Source: Saccopteryx bilineata (Eukaryota; Chordata; Mammalia; Chiroptera; Emballonuridae). From it: a stretch of 64,000 bases of DNA. Positions 12,401-24,007 of the stretch are shown here, one piece after another (within the stretch, counting starts at the first letter, position 1; each line of letters begins with the position of its first letter). The stretch covers positions 68,696,982 through 68,760,981 of the forward strand of contig NC_089492.1 in assembly GCF_036850765.1 (NCBI RefSeq), written 5' to 3'. The translations under genes and the position numbers were made by a program. The notes beneath the pieces were generated by a model. The model was given only the letters and a program-made list of their open reading frames with translations, did not search any database and was not told where the DNA came from.

Positions 12401-12801
12401 ACAGAGTCTGTGTCTCTGAGAGCTCTGTCTTTCTTGCAGACAGAAACCTGGCTCTTTTTGCCTCCAAATGCTATGTGAGTGCCTCTTCTAGGCTCTGGGG
12501 CTCTAGGCTGGGACTCTGGGCCTGGGGCTAAGGACCCACACCTCTCAGAGTAACCCTCCCCACAGTGAGAGTCACTCCAGACTTTTGGCCACTGCTCACT
12601 CCTTGGAGCCGGGCAGCCCTTGCCACGTCTCTGCCCTGACATATCAGTCTCGATGTGGCTTCTTCTGTGATCCTTGGTTATAGACTTCTCTTCATTTAGT
12701 CCAAAGTTGGATTCTCAAGATGATTGTTCTTAAATTAAGTTATAAACCTATTTGGTCCCAGTTGGAACGTCCGCCTACTCGATTGCCATCCTTGAATCCC
12801 C
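9450..12801 (-). promoter_or_regulatory. LINE-1 5'UTR (long type), with hAT inside
   Basis: This GC-richer block carries no open coding frame of its own. Its 5' terminal 300 bp (about 12500-12801) match the 5' ends of the LINE-1 copies ending at 17259 and 29571. Part of it near 9780-9840 matches the 5'UTR of the plus-strand LINE-1 near 39600-39670 ('cttcttgggttggcatcagctg'). LINE-1 5'UTRs hold an internal RNA polymerase II promoter. Removing the 789-bp hAT leaves about 2.5 kb, longer than the 0.9 kb of the plus-strand LINE-1. Confidence 0.7.
11017..11805. mobile_element. Non-autonomous hAT DNA transposon, 789 bp
   Basis: Terminal inverted repeats CAGGCATGGCCAAC at 11017-11030 and GTTGGCCATGCCTG at 11792-11805 match perfectly. 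An 8-bp target duplication, gtctagag/gtctggag (one mismatch), lies at 11009-11016 and 11806-11813, as expected for hAT. The inside is AT-rich without a transposase of useful length, so movement would have needed a transposase in trans. It sits in the 5'UTR of the minus-strand LINE-1 and is therefore younger than that insertion. Confidence 0.95.
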
Positions 12802-12808
12802 AACTCTT

Positions 12809-13530
12809 ATTTCATTCTATTCATATATCCAGATTAATTTTGGGGGGATTTCAGATAAAACTACAAGTGAATTTCTCTCAAGATGCTATACTGAGCACGA
12901 ATATATAGACTGCATATAAATTGTGAGTGTGTCATCAGCTAAAATGTCTATTGTGTTCATTATAAGAAATAATTTCCATGGAAATGTTTTTGTCATTTAG
13001 CTAAAACTCTGGAAGGCAGACAAATAGGGAACATAAAAACTAACTTGGATGAAGTGGTCTCTTCATTTTCCTTTGGGCAGAAACCTCCCTGTTGTTGGCC
13101 AGGGCTCTGTAGTTTGGGATGTGATCTTTTATTTTCCCTGAATAAATCTGTTTTTCTAAAGAAAAGTAAACAAACAACAAAACCAGAAAAAGAATCCTAA
13201 CTTGGTTGGTATGCCTCATCATGGGTACTTCACATGTAACCAGTATTCTGGGGAGAACTAGGTTTGCCAACAGCTCAATAAAAATACCCAGTATTAATCT
13301 GGACTATACTTTGTCAGATAAAAGTCTATTCTATATTTCACAGCTAGGTAGCAGTCTGTTTTTCACATCTTGAAGGCATTTCATTAGAACTTCATACAAC
13401 TTGGGTTGTGCTTTCATATATACTTGTTTCTCTAGTGTAGAGTTATCCTGCCCCACCTTGTTCTCCTTTTGCATTGGTTACTGTTGTAGAAAGAAAACAA
13501 AAATATTCTGAACCAGCAATAAGAAATCAA
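12809..13530. other. Unique DNA, nothing recognised
   Basis: AT-rich sequence without a clear repeat end, RNA gene or exon. The short frames here have no recognisable similarity to a protein family. Confidence 0.5.
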
Positions 13531-13650
13531 GTCAAGCATTTAATGTGCTGTTGCTGTGTGCTCAGTGCTGGCCGGGTCTGCGAGGGGCTCCCACTGGCTT
13601 GTTAAGGCTTACATCCTGCCCTCACAGACTGTGTGGCCTGGTGTGAGTCA
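13531..13650 (-). repeat. L2-like LINE fragment
   Basis: The text around 'gtgtgctcagtgctggc' and 'ttacatcctgccctcacagactgtg' follows the pattern of the 3' part of L2 in reverse. L2 is an ancient, inactive LINE of mammals. The fragment is short and diverged, so this call is tentative. Confidence 0.45.
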
Positions 13651-14040
13651 TAACTGGAGGAGAAGCAGAGAGAAGAGATGGATAGGAATACAGGTAAAGA
13701 GAGAGGTGGGGAGTTGGAAAAGGAGGAAGGAAAAAGCTTGGGCAGGAGGTTGGGGAGAGAAGGAAGTGGCTAGGATTGTAAGCCTTTATAAACTGTGCCC
13801 TGCTGCCACGGGTTCCCAAGGAAGGGGAGGGAAGTGGAGGACGTTCTGGGGAAAAGTGCACTGCTCACCTCCATAAGGCTTTTGCTTCAAACTCTTGTTG
13901 AAATTCTAGCCATAACCAGCGAAATGAACTTTGGATGAATCGTAAACTGTGTTCCTGGGATGTAAGGTTTATCATAAAAACGGGCTAATGACTTATTTAG
14001 CTCTTACACTCAATCAGCCCTACAGATCCTATACCAATAA
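13651..14040. other. Unique purine-rich DNA
   Basis: G/A-rich sequence (13670-13850) with a long open frame only because purine runs lack stops. No homology is recognised. Confidence 0.45.
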
Positions 14041-14250
14041 CTTACTTTTATTGAACTCATACCATGTGCCAGGCATTGTACTGAGTACTTAACAGGTGTT
14101 TTCTCATTTAGCCCTCACAAAAATCCCTTCTGAGGTAAATACCATTTCCCAGTGGCTCAGGTGAAGAAAGTGAGGCACAAAGAAGCTAAATAACTTACCT
14201 GTGGTTAGGGCTCAAATTGTCAGCAGGAGCATCTGGGTGTTTCACCTCCA
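14041..14250 (-). repeat. MIR SINE
   Basis: Good match to MIR in reverse: 'accatgtgccaggcattgtactgagtactt', then 'ctcatttagccctcac', 'gaggtaaatacc', 'gaaagtgaggcacaaagaagc' and 'taacttacc'. The order and spacing fit the family. It is an ancient relic with no target duplication visible. Confidence 0.85.
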
Positions 14251-15262
14251 TACTGAGTTATCTAAGTATCTACTGATGACGGGGAGCTAAACTTAAGGAA
14301 GGTTTAAATGACTTAAGAGGAAACGACGACCCTCATCCCAATACAGTCTTACTATATTTTTGCCGCTGGAACTCCATCCCTTAATGATACGAGCCAGTTT
14401 CATTCTAAGTCTCTGCTTGCATTCAATCTCACTCTCTTTGGGAGAAGGATGGAGGTGGGGGGAGGGTGAGATGCACCATGTCAAGTAGGATGTAAGGTTG
14501 AAGTTTAAGTAGTTGAAGAGGAACATAAGCTGGTCTTTGAAAAACAAAAAGCTGAATAAGAGTGAGGAGAAGGAGGACACTCACTTTGCATAGTAAAGTA
14601 TCTAGAAATGTAAGAGAGAGCATGAATGAAAATGAAGAAAAATAAAATTAAAATAAAAAAATAAAATGAAGAGTAGGAACCAGTATGTGGTCTCTGAAGA
14701 GCCACAAGAAGGTCATTCCAGGAGAGGTGGATGGCTTATATAGAAGAGGTGAGGACATTGGGAGGATCTTATATCAGGTGCCTTCAACTTCCTCAGTTTC
14801 ACACAACCCTGGCCCCTCTTGTGATCTTATACTATTTGGAAAGGGCTGGGAACTGTGACAGTGTAGCCAGGAGGTCTCACATAACCCCACAGTGGGGAAC
14901 ATACCAGGATTGTCATGGGGCAGAAGTAACTAAATGTCACTGCTTCAGGGGGTCAGAGCCCCTTGGATATCCTGAGGGACTAGATCAGGACTCCCCAGAG
15001 CAGTCTATGTCTCTGCATTGGCTCATAAGTGTTTTTCAAATTCAGCTAGCTCATCATTAAGAGAAAGACTTTAATATTACTTTATCCTTTATAAGAGTAT
15101 GCTGCCTGTGTGTGTGGTCAAATATGAGGCAATAACCCCACCATGAGGCAGACTGAGCTTTGCATTGGTTTGAGCCTGGAGATGGATCTTCCCTAGATCC
15201 TCCCAAGCCCCCACCTCACATCCATTCTCCCTCATGCCAGTAAAGCTTTGCTGTGAACTGGG
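14251..15262. other. Unique DNA, nothing recognised
   Basis: It includes an A-rich stretch at 14633-14670 that could be an old retroposon tail, but no matching body is visible next to it. No exon or RNA gene is seen. Confidence 0.45.
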
Positions 15263-15270
15263 GCCCAGGT

Positions 15271-16453
15271 CAGTGATGGGCAATCTTTTGAGCCTGTGTG
15301 TGAAAATTCACCAAAAAACCGAGCATAACTTGGGTGGTGTGTCACTTTGAGAAAAAATCCCCATAATTTTTTGATATTTATAGTTTAAATAACAAAAATG
15401 TATAATTGTAATATATAACTGTATTTAATAAACCAAAAACTAATGATTTAACTTACCTGCTTAATGACTTTTTTGTTCATCTGTCAGTTGGTTAATTTTG
15501 TTGGTCTTGATATTTTAACTTGTGTGGGGTGCCGTGAACTAAGATAAGTGAGGGGGAGGGGGAATTCTTTAACTAACCTGCCTATTAGTGACTTTTTTGT
15601 TGCTGAATTTCATTGGCTAAATCTTCAATTGAAGGTTGGTATTTTGTACATTTCGAGCCCAAGCAAGCACTACTAACTTCATCTGTCAATCTGTCTCTTC
15701 TGTTGGTTTTCATATTATTTGACGCTGAGAATAAGGTCTCACAAAAGTACATAGAGGGAAAAATTGTGAGTAAAGCCATTGCTATATTTTTCAGTGTGCT
15801 AAAAGTATCTGGTAATCAGTTCCAGGCACTCCAAATTTCCTGTTCATAGTGGCACTCCTCTTGATTCTCCAAGTGGCACCTTTCCAGATTCTCAAGCTTT
15901 GACCTCAAGTCGACAAACACCTGAGCCCAGATGCTGTCTTGAAATTCTGCAAGTTGAATCCTATGTAAATTAAGATGGCTGCCGCTATTTCTAATGGTGG
16001 GAAACGGCACCCATAGCACAGGCCGTCACCTCTCCCAGCCTCCCCTCACTTATCTCAGTAATGATGGTCAATTCGAAATCCATGACACCTCAGAACAGTA
16101 GATTGGATGATGGTTGCTGTGGTTATGTGATTGCTGGTAATGGCGATCACAGGGCCCCCAGAGATGCATCCCCCCCCCCCCGTTCCCCGCATTCTGCTGC
16201 TCTCTGCTCCGCTAGCCTGAACTGAGGTCAAAGATCCCCTAATGGCCTAACCGGAAGTCCCAGAGCTAGACGTTCTGTGCCGGAGTTCTGTTGTTTTGGC
16301 CTACAACCTGGCCGTGCAGGAGCCGAGGATGAAATGTTCTTCTTGGTATGTGGCCCCATACTTCTCTGGTATGTGGCCACATGTGGCCGTGTGTCATCAA
16401 AAATGGCTACACATGTCAGTGCTGACACACGTGTCATAGGTTCGCCATCACAG
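15271..16453. mobile_element. Non-autonomous hAT DNA transposon, 1183 bp
   Basis: Left end CAGTGATGGGCAA at 15271 and right end ggttcgccatcacag at 16439-16453 form imperfect inverted repeats. The flanks gcccaggt (15263-15270) and gcctaggt (16454-16461) are an 8-bp target duplication with one mismatch. The inside carries the words 'ccgagcataacttgggtggtgtgtcac' and an 11-base poly-C. No intact transposase frame is present. From memory, elements with this end are abundant in some bat genomes; I could not verify the family name. Confidence 0.92.
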
Positions 16454-16648
16454 GCCTAGGTAATTCTGTGACTGGAGTTTTCACAAGTTCTTTAGCAGCA
16501 TATTTCAAATCAATCTTCCAGGCATAAAAAGAAAAGTATCTTTTCACCTCAGGGTTTATCTAAACCTTTTTGAAGGAAGCCTAAACACTCTTTGGTTGAG
16601 ATAACTCACAAAGCACTTAGTTTAGTTCACATTTTAAAACCCTAACAT

Positions 16649-16939
16649 CAGAGGCAGATTAAGATTTGTTGGGGCCCAAGGCACAGAAGAAAATATTGGA
16701 CCCCTAAGAAAAAGAGAGAGAGACAGGGAAAATAAAAATACACGTTAATCATATTTTTTTTTGTTAATCATATTTCTAAATAATAAAAAATATTATGTAC
16801 TAGTAATGTTAAAATTGCACATAGGAAATCAAACTTGGTGTCATTAGAAAAAATGTGTCAAGTTGGGGTTTTGTGGGGTCCTTCAGAAGTCGGGGCCTAG
16901 GGTGCATGCCTGGTGTGCCTACCATTAAATCTGCCTCTG
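16649..16939. mobile_element. hAT-like element, 291 bp, target duplication missing
   Basis: Inverted ends 'cagaggcagattaa' at 16649 and, read from the other side, 'cagaggcagatttaa' ending at 16939 mark a short non-autonomous DNA transposon. The 8 bp outside each end (cctaacat and tgggtgcc) do not match. The right side abuts a LINE-1 5' end without any gap, while the left side is unique DNA. This suggests loss of DNA next to the transposon after insertion. Confidence 0.7.
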
Positions 16940-17259
16940 TGGGTGCCTCTTTCAGGTTCTGGGGTGCTAGGCTGGGGCTGAGGACCCTTACCTCTCAGGG
17001 CGACCCTCCCGCAGTGAGAGTCCCTCCGGACCCTTAGCCACTGCTCACTCCTGGGAGCGGGGCAGCCCTTTCTACATCTCCTCCCTTCCTACCAGTATTG
17101 AGGCGGCTTCTTCTGTGATCCTTGATTATAGACTCCTCTTTGTTTAGTCCAAAGTTGTTTTTTGAAGATGATTGTTCTTAAAGTAAGTTGTAATCCCATT
17201 TGGTCCTGGGAGGTGGCAGTTGGAATGTCTGCGTACTCCATCGCCATCTTAGAATCCTC
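16940..17259 (-). mobile_element. LINE-1 5'UTR stub (5' end only)
   Basis: This matches 12480-12801 almost point for point: 'ttctgtgatccttg', 'gatgattgttcttaaa', 'tccaaagttg' and the terminal 'ccatcttagaatcc', which is the complement of the 'gatggc' start context. Normal LINE-1 insertions lose the 5' end and keep the 3' end; this copy shows the reverse, so it is a deletion remnant, not a simple insertion. Confidence 0.8.
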
Positions 17260-20200
17260 CTTTCTGAAACAACAGCCAGCTGAAGAGACATAGGGCAGTA
17301 TCCTGATCTAAGGAGCATCTGTCTTCATGCAGTTTGGGGCCTCTCCCTGTGGCATGTGGAAGTGTTCTACTTCACCTACCTGGGAAAACTCACACTAGTA
17401 ATTTTTAAGATATAGAATGATTCAAGAACATATCTGGCCAGAGATGTTTCCACATTTAAAAACCCTGGTTTGAGACCTCGGTCCACTATTTGCCAGCAGG
17501 CAGCTCTTACTCTGCCTCAGCCTCAGTTACCTCCTCTCTCAAAGGGCCTGATCACCGTGGATGTTGGGACTCACTTTGTAAACTGACGAATGGTATATGC
17601 AAACCTAGGCAGAGGAGTGCAGTGCTGTTAGAAGGAATTAAGAAGAACTTGCGAAGTGGTTCATTTTTAGGAGGCATGCTACAAAGATGCTTTTGCATTC
17701 ACAAAAGCATCCAGGTTTGAATCCTTCCACTTGAATTAAACACTTACTATGAGGCAACTAATTTTGAGTTCGGATTTCTTCATAAACAATGGAGATGGAC
17801 ATGAACCTATCACAAACCATCTAATGGTAAGATGTTAGATAACGACAAGACTATTTTCTTTGCAGTACTTGGTGTGTGCTTTTGGCCTCAGAAACAGCTT
17901 TGAGAAACCTGTACTGACTTGGTAAGCTAGCTGCCCTGCACTTTCTGTCATTCAGCACCTACGGCCTGGAGGAACAAAGGAGGAATCAGCAGTTTATGAA
18001 ACCATGGCAGACTTATGGGAGGGTGGCTTTTTGGATAAACACTGCAAGGTTTTTATCGCTTCAAGATCATATACCAGAGAAATTTTAATGCATAGAGATC
18101 ATTTTTAAATTAAAGTGTTAAGATGTATTTTCAAAGCCATTTGTTTTAATGGTGACTCGTTAGCTGTTAAAAAAAACCCACCCAAAACTTGAATCACTAT
18201 TTTATCTTACAAATGTTAAGTATTCTTTGTAGACAGGAACTGTCTGTTAAAGTAATATTTGACATCCATTTAATCAAAAATCCTTTACAATGAAAGGCTG
18301 ACATCTGTTTACTATATAAAAATAGGGTGCTGTGTATTTTTACTAGAAGAATTTTCCTTTAATAAGGCAGCCAAAAGTCATCTACACACACTAAACCAAT
18401 TTACAGCCAAAACCTATTGAATACCAACCCAGTGTCATAGATGCTTAGCAATCCATTTCTTTTTCAGGGATATCCTGATTTGGTGTTGAATTTGTATAAG
18501 AAATATGTGTGTCTCTTTTTGAAGGATAAAATGTAATAGCAATTAAAAAGGCCTGGGTTAATTATTAATTTGGAAAGCTTCAATTTTTTTTTGTGCCCTC
18601 AACTTTGATTCCATTATATTGACAGCTGATTGTCCTTATTTAAGATAATCAAACTGCAACTGATGGGTCTTTTATATTTTTTAATCAATTGAAGTAGTAG
18701 CAAAGCCTGTGTGTTTGGCCAATTGCACCTGAGATCTAAGTCACCACAATTAGGAAGCGATCAGACAGACGGCAGTCAACTTGGTAAAGAGTTTAAATCT
18801 GTGTGTAATCTCATACAGGTGCTGCTTCCCGTGCTCTGGAAAATCCCTCATCACAAAACAGGCCAACTGAGCCACACCTGGGTTTAAGCACAACATCTGG
18901 ACCTACTCTTTCCTACTTGCTCATGTTCTTCAAATCTTCCCTAAACAAATGGCACTTTCGTGCAAGTCTGACACCAGAGATTTGTAAGCCCTATGTGCCC
19001 TGCCAAATCCAGTTTGCTACAAAACACAGCTACCCTCCTTGAATCAAATACACTACAGATATGATACCCTGGTCATATATTTCAATTAGTCAAGCTTCAA
19101 GTAATTTGTGGAGGTCATTTCCACCAGTAGCAATAAATTTCATAATGGCATTAACAATTAAACAAGGAATTTTGGGGAAGGTTGAAGTCCAATGTCTATT
19201 AAATGCCCTAGTTTTCATTGGTTATATGCTCTTTATTTTCTACTCATATAACATTAGCTGGGGAAGTCATAATTAAATACAAATATATATATAATTAATG
19301 GAATGCCAGTTTTAAAATGTCTTGGTTTCCTTTAAAGAATCACATATCTGTTAAATTCCTAAATGTCTAATTTTTTTAATGAAACCACTTAATACTTAGG
19401 TGTACAATTCTAGGAGAGTTTTATAATTGATTAATAATTGTGTGTTATAGATATAATGTGGGCTTAGTATTATGTTAGAATAACTGAATTTACAAGTGGT
19501 CCAGCAAACTATTGGTGCAATATTTTGTGTGACCTCACTCCTGGCCTTTCAGAAAGTGCTTTTGTGGAATTTTGGAATTTCAGCTCAGGTGAGTGCCAGG
19601 GAGTAGGAACAGTCAGCATGAAGAATGAGCGGTATGGAGTAGGTATGCCTTTTCTAGCTCCCATAAAGTATGGAGGAACAATAGGAATGTGTGTGTGTGT
19701 GTGGGGGGATTATTAATGTATGTATACACTTAGGTAAACACAGCAAAAGATGTACTCTGGTGTTAACATTTGGTATTGCTAGCTAGTTCACAATAGTGAA
19801 TTTATTGCACTTGCAAGATGCTCTGTTTATTGTTTGAAATCCTTGGATTCAGATGGCTTTAGTTAAGTTCATCATCTCTGAGAAGGTTTGGGGGTAAAGA
19901 GGTGGGAGGAATTGAGGGCTGGGGGTACAGTGGCATGGAGGGACTAGCGGAGAGTGAGGAACACAAAGAACATTTGTTATTTATATTTATACTAACAAGT
20001 AGCAATCTGGAAGGCAGACTCTTAAATGTTCAGAAAGCAGTCTCAGTTCTAAGAGGCATTGTTTTTTTTTGCAGTTAGCTCTGAAGTACCAAGTAATACC
20101 TATATTCCTGAAGGATCAGGACTGAGAGAGACTGCAGGATATCCTTTGGAATTGAAGATAACTTGGGCTGGTCCAGATGTTCCCATGATAGAGCTAACGG

Positions 20201-21590
20201 GAAGGTCTGCTAGATGAGCTGGTATATCTGCCTTGATTTGGTAGTGGTGTACTTTGGCACTGAATTAACTCAAGAGCCTCTTGGTTATGGAGTCCAGTCG
20301 TTCAAATAATGGAAGCACTTGATTTTCTTTTCCAAAAGTCTCTCTGCAGCATGGTTTATTTTTGGTTGGGTGGATGCATGGTCATGATATTATATGTATG
20401 AGTTAAATGGGCTTTAAGACTTGGGAAATCTCAAGTTGATAGTTTTTGTGAGAATTTTCTTTGCTTTCAAAACAACTGCAGTTGTAATAGATTTTTTTCC
20501 CCTCCAATCCTCATATTTTGTGGTGTAAATAGATAAGGTACTGAGATCAAAGTTAAAGATTTTGTGTGTCAGTTTCTTTTATCCAGAAACAGTGAAAGGT
20601 AATTTGGAATAAGGGTTGCAGAGAATGTGGGGAGTGGGGGAAAGAAAAAAGAGAAAAGCAGGCAAAGCATGAGAAGACAAAATGGAACCTGACATTCTAG
20701 AATATAGGCATAAAGATGACCTTTATAAGATCACTAATTAATGTAAAGGATTGGACAAAGAATTTGATGCTCAAATCTCATAATTTGGAATAAAATGGCT
20801 CTTCCAAGAGAGACATAGGCTACCTGCCCTAAAGTTATGTGAAGGTCAAATAATTTTTGGCAAGGAGGAAATATTCTGAAATAGATCCCAGTGGACAGTC
20901 AGTGGGAGCTTCCAAAGACACAAAGAATGTAAGTGGAGCAACTCAGGTTGTAAATAATTGGCTAACACATTGTCCGAGTAGTAGGAAATGAGTTTTGTGA
21001 AGGCAGAGATTGTGGGAGGAAATATCATTTCTCATCTTAGGCACAAGATCTGGCACAAGTAACTAATCAGTGTTTGAGCAGAGCTGTAAAGGTGTGAAAA
21101 TCAGCCCAAATGAGCAAGGGTGGGAAAGTATTTATTAGGTAACGAAATAAGAATGGAGGAAAAAAAAAGATGATTTTCTGAATAAAAGAAACTGTTAAAA
21201 ATAACACAGATTAGCCTTTTTTTATGAATGGAATTTAGGTTGGAAAAGTTAATCCTAAAACACTTTCTTGGAAAATATCTTTCTAAGTTTTCAATTATGT
21301 TTTCCAATCAAAACATACCCACTTGAGTATATAAACACAAGTGAAATTAAATAGCCCTATGAAATAGTTTAGGAACAAAAAAGGCAGACAAAAAGCTATC
21401 ATTCAGGTCTGTGGTTCCACGTAGTTTATACCAGAGGAAGGAACCCATTGCACCTGCCACCTCACCGCTCAGTAGTAGCGGGTTGATTTCAAGTTTGTTG
21501 AATACCTACATTAGTTTAGTGAGGCTATGCAATGCTTTTTTTTCTTCATCCACTTTCTAAAATGAGAATATAATTTTTTTTCTATATAAG
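17260..21590. other. Unique DNA, candidate conserved block inside
   Basis: About 4.3 kb with no young repeats. The stretch 17950-19150 has AT-rich, low-CpG sequence with many homeobox-like words ('ttaatcaattgaag', 'gataatcaaactgc'), is free of transposons, and has the look of conserved non-coding DNA; this is not proven. A short (TG)n lies at 19688-19702. No exon is recognised. Confidence 0.4.
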
Positions 21591-21602
21591 ATCCAAATGA
21601 GA

Positions 21603-21776
21603 GTGTAGTGATAGCCAAACAGAAAGAAGAGGAGAGATAGGAGGAGGTGAGCAAAGGTAGGGGGGATGGGGACAAAAGAAACTTTGCTGGGGGCAATGAG
21701 CACACAACGCAGTGTGCAGATGATGTTTTATTGAGTCATACCCCTGAACCTGTATCCCAACAAATTCAATAAAAAA
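21603..21776 (+). mobile_element. Short 5'-truncated LINE-1 3' end, 174 bp
   Basis: A perfect 12-bp target duplication, atccaaatgaga, lies at 21591-21602 and 21777-21788. The right end has 'aattcaataaaaaaa', the usual LINE-1 poly-A end, preceded by 'gatgttttattgagtcatacccctgaacc', which resembles the LINE-1 3'UTR end of older families. Only the last part of the element was copied. Confidence 0.85.
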
Positions 21777-21788
21777 ATCCAAATGAGA

Positions 21789-22912
21789 AATACTTTGGTG
21801 TTCTTTTTTTTTTTTTTTTTGAATGCCTATCTATTCCTTCAGTGCTGCTGATTAGGTATTTTGTAGATGGGGACAAATAAGGAAGGGTTTGATTGATTAA
21901 GAGACCCAAGTCTGTAGAATTTTAGTGGAATCCTTGGAAATGACTTCTATCATCCTTTTTGTAGGAGACAGAGCAGGTAAAAGAGCCTGAAATAGAACAC
22001 TGAGGAAATCTAGTTCTTAATTTTGGTAGTTACTGAAAGGAGTGGTCTATTGGTGTTGTGAAAACTAAAGTGTTCAGGAACATGGTCTCTATTCCTTCAC
22101 AAGCCCTGCAGGAAGCTGCCTGAGAAACTTCTCACTGCTGCAGCTGGTGGAGGTTCACAGCAGCAGGTTGACTGGGTAGCTGCCTCACCGTGCTGGATCC
22201 AATAAAGAGATCAACCTCTTCACTTTCTATTAGAGTCTTAAGTGGAACACAGGTTGGTCTCAGAGCTATTCTTTTATGCTTTTGTCAAATCTCTAAGGTT
22301 GAGGTTGATTAACTTTTGGATTAAGCCACACTCTGAAATGAAGTTTAAAATGTCTTAACCTTCAAATAGGAATGGAATTCTCACCAGTCACTATTAGAAC
22401 CCACTGATGTTACAAATTTGTGGACGGATGTTATCCATTAAGGTGAAAGCAGAAAGGGGCTATAAAGTTGACTCAGAAGGCTAAGTACTTTACCTTCAGG
22501 GAAGCACATATAAAAATCTGTCCTGAACCATATATATATTTATTAATAGTTAAAGCTTTGAACACCTGGTTCTTAACTGGCCAGGCAAAGTCATATAAAA
22601 TACTGACATACTTTCTACTTACTGTTATTTTGATCTTGAGACAGGTTACTATTTTTATTATATGCGCTTAGGAATTTAGCCTTAGTGATCAGTCAATCCA
22701 GAGGGCATTTACTTAATGCCAACCATGTGCCAATATAAATCTGAGGTAAAGTTTTAGGTTAGGACAAGACTTCTCAGTACCTGGGCTGGTCTAATTCTTG
22801 GACTAATGGAAATAATGGTTGCATTCAGTAGTTCTTAACACCCTTTCTTACTGATTTGACAAGTTGACATTTTTTCAGAGAGTTCAAAATCTGCAAGGTG
22901 CTGTATGCCTGG
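21789..22912. other. Unique DNA with poly-T and a possible LTR end
   Basis: A poly-T run lies at about 21804-21821. The words 'ccaataaagagatcaacctc' near 22198 followed by 'ggaacacaggttggtctc' resemble the R-U5 part of a retroviral LTR, but no boundary or target duplication is found, so I do not call it. Nothing else is recognised. Confidence 0.35.
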
Positions 22913-22985
22913 TTTAGTTAGCTGAACTAGCTGGAGATATGGCATTAATGAGGTCAAGGTTCAATTCCCATATGGCCTAGGTTGT
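22913..22985 (+). pseudogene. Possible tRNA-Ile-derived relic
   Basis: The segment follows the layout of a tRNA-Ile(AAT) gene: an A-box-like 'agttagctgaactagctgg', 'attaat' at the anticodon position, and a B-box-like 'ggttcaattcccatatgg' leading to 'cct'. Several stem positions do not pair, so it is not a working tRNA. It could be an isolated pseudogene or the head of an old SINE. Confidence 0.4.
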
Positions 22986-23289
22986 TTTGAAGGAGAAAAA
23001 CTGTTCCATAGTCACAGGCTCTATCTCTAACACTGCCTAGCTTCTTGATTTGCCAACAATAGCCTCGGTAGAAGGAGGATCACTCTAGAGAGAGTAGAGC
23101 TCAGGGAAAACTTGTTATCACTCCTGGAAAAACAATTTAAAGTTCACACACTGTGATGATAATTTAGCAGTGTCACCTCTGTCAATTAAACATCATCCAA
23201 GTTGAGATGGCCTTCACAAATGGAAGAGACTGGAACCCAAGTTTATCAACAGTAAAAATCACATTAATGGGATGTATGGAAAACAATAG
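22986..23289. other. Unique DNA, nothing recognised
   Basis: About 300 bp between the tRNA-like relic and the MIR, with no repeat end or coding signal. Confidence 0.45.
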
Positions 23290-23505
23290 CTTATTTTTAT
23301 TTAGTATTTCTTATCTATCTGCTATATTCTAAGCTTTTAAAATATATATCAACTTATTTAATCTTTGTGATAACACTATGAAATACTTTCAATAGCCTTA
23401 TTTTATTCATAAAGAAACTGGGGCATAGAGACCTTAATTGATTTGTTCCAAGGTCACACAGGTGGCCTGATTCCAGAGCTTCTTCATTAACCACTCCACT
23501 CAACA
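23290..23505 (-). repeat. MIR SINE
   Basis: MIR in reverse: 'ctgctatattctaagcttttaaaatat', 'acttatttaatctttgtgataacactatgaaat', 'aaagaaactggggcatagagacc', 'caaggtcacacagg', then 'cattaaccactcc'. Nearly the full core and both flanks are present. Ancient and inactive. Confidence 0.88.
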
Positions 23506-24007
23506 CAGGTACTGCCTAGAGAGATGCATTAGCTTGGCAGTCAGCTCACAAATAGATGAGAGCTATCAAAGGACTAACTCCCAGTTCACTGGTGAATGGT
23601 AGCTACATAATGGTTTGATTATTTTGACTCTACTGCTGGACCAAAAAAGTCACTCACTAGCTAAAATTAGTTTATGAAATGTTCATCCTTTCAACAAGAC
23701 ACCTTAAACTAAGAAAACATATTCTTGAATGTTTCTTTGAAAATGATCTTGGGTGTTTTTCTAAAAAGTTTTCTAAATTAAAAACCATCTGTATTATCCA
23801 CACAATAAAGTATCAGATAAGCTGTTGCACTGCTGCATAACACTAAACTAGACATTCAAAAATCAAAGGAAAAGACTTGGTCTTACCTCTGCTGCCTTCT
23901 TCCCATGAACCTCACAAACAAGATCAAGTCTCCCTTATGGGAAAAAAAGCCTCCCGTTGGCTCCAGCTTTCCAAAAGGCTGTGCACTTCCAAATGTCCTT
24001 GCTTTTT

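Larger units (their letters stand above)
4490..12808 (-). mobile_element. LINE-1 (minus), long 5'UTR, ORF1 deleted, two nested insertions
   Basis: A LINE-1 lies on the minus strand: its 3' end is at 4497 and its 5' end at about 12801. The 5' end contains the typical 'gatggc' start context. A short possible target duplication, aactctt, flanks it at 4490-4496 and 12802-12808. Reading from the 5' end, there is a long GC-richer 5'UTR (about 12801 to 9450), only the C-terminal third of ORF1 (about 9395-9095), a short inter-ORF gap, then ORF2 from 9032 down to about 4880 and a C-poor/G-rich 3'UTR. It is interrupted by a SINE (7520-7914) and a hAT (11017-11805), both with target duplications, so it is older than both. 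Many stops and frameshifts make it inactive. Confidence 0.9.

Noticed and set aside
12480..17260. Segmental duplication explaining the two LINE-1 5' ends
   Set aside because: Homology stops at the LINE-1 borders; flanking unique DNA is not duplicated.
22040..22260. Retroviral LTR end
   Set aside because: A polyadenylation-like word and a U5-like word are present, but no TG...CA borders, no target duplication and no second LTR were found.
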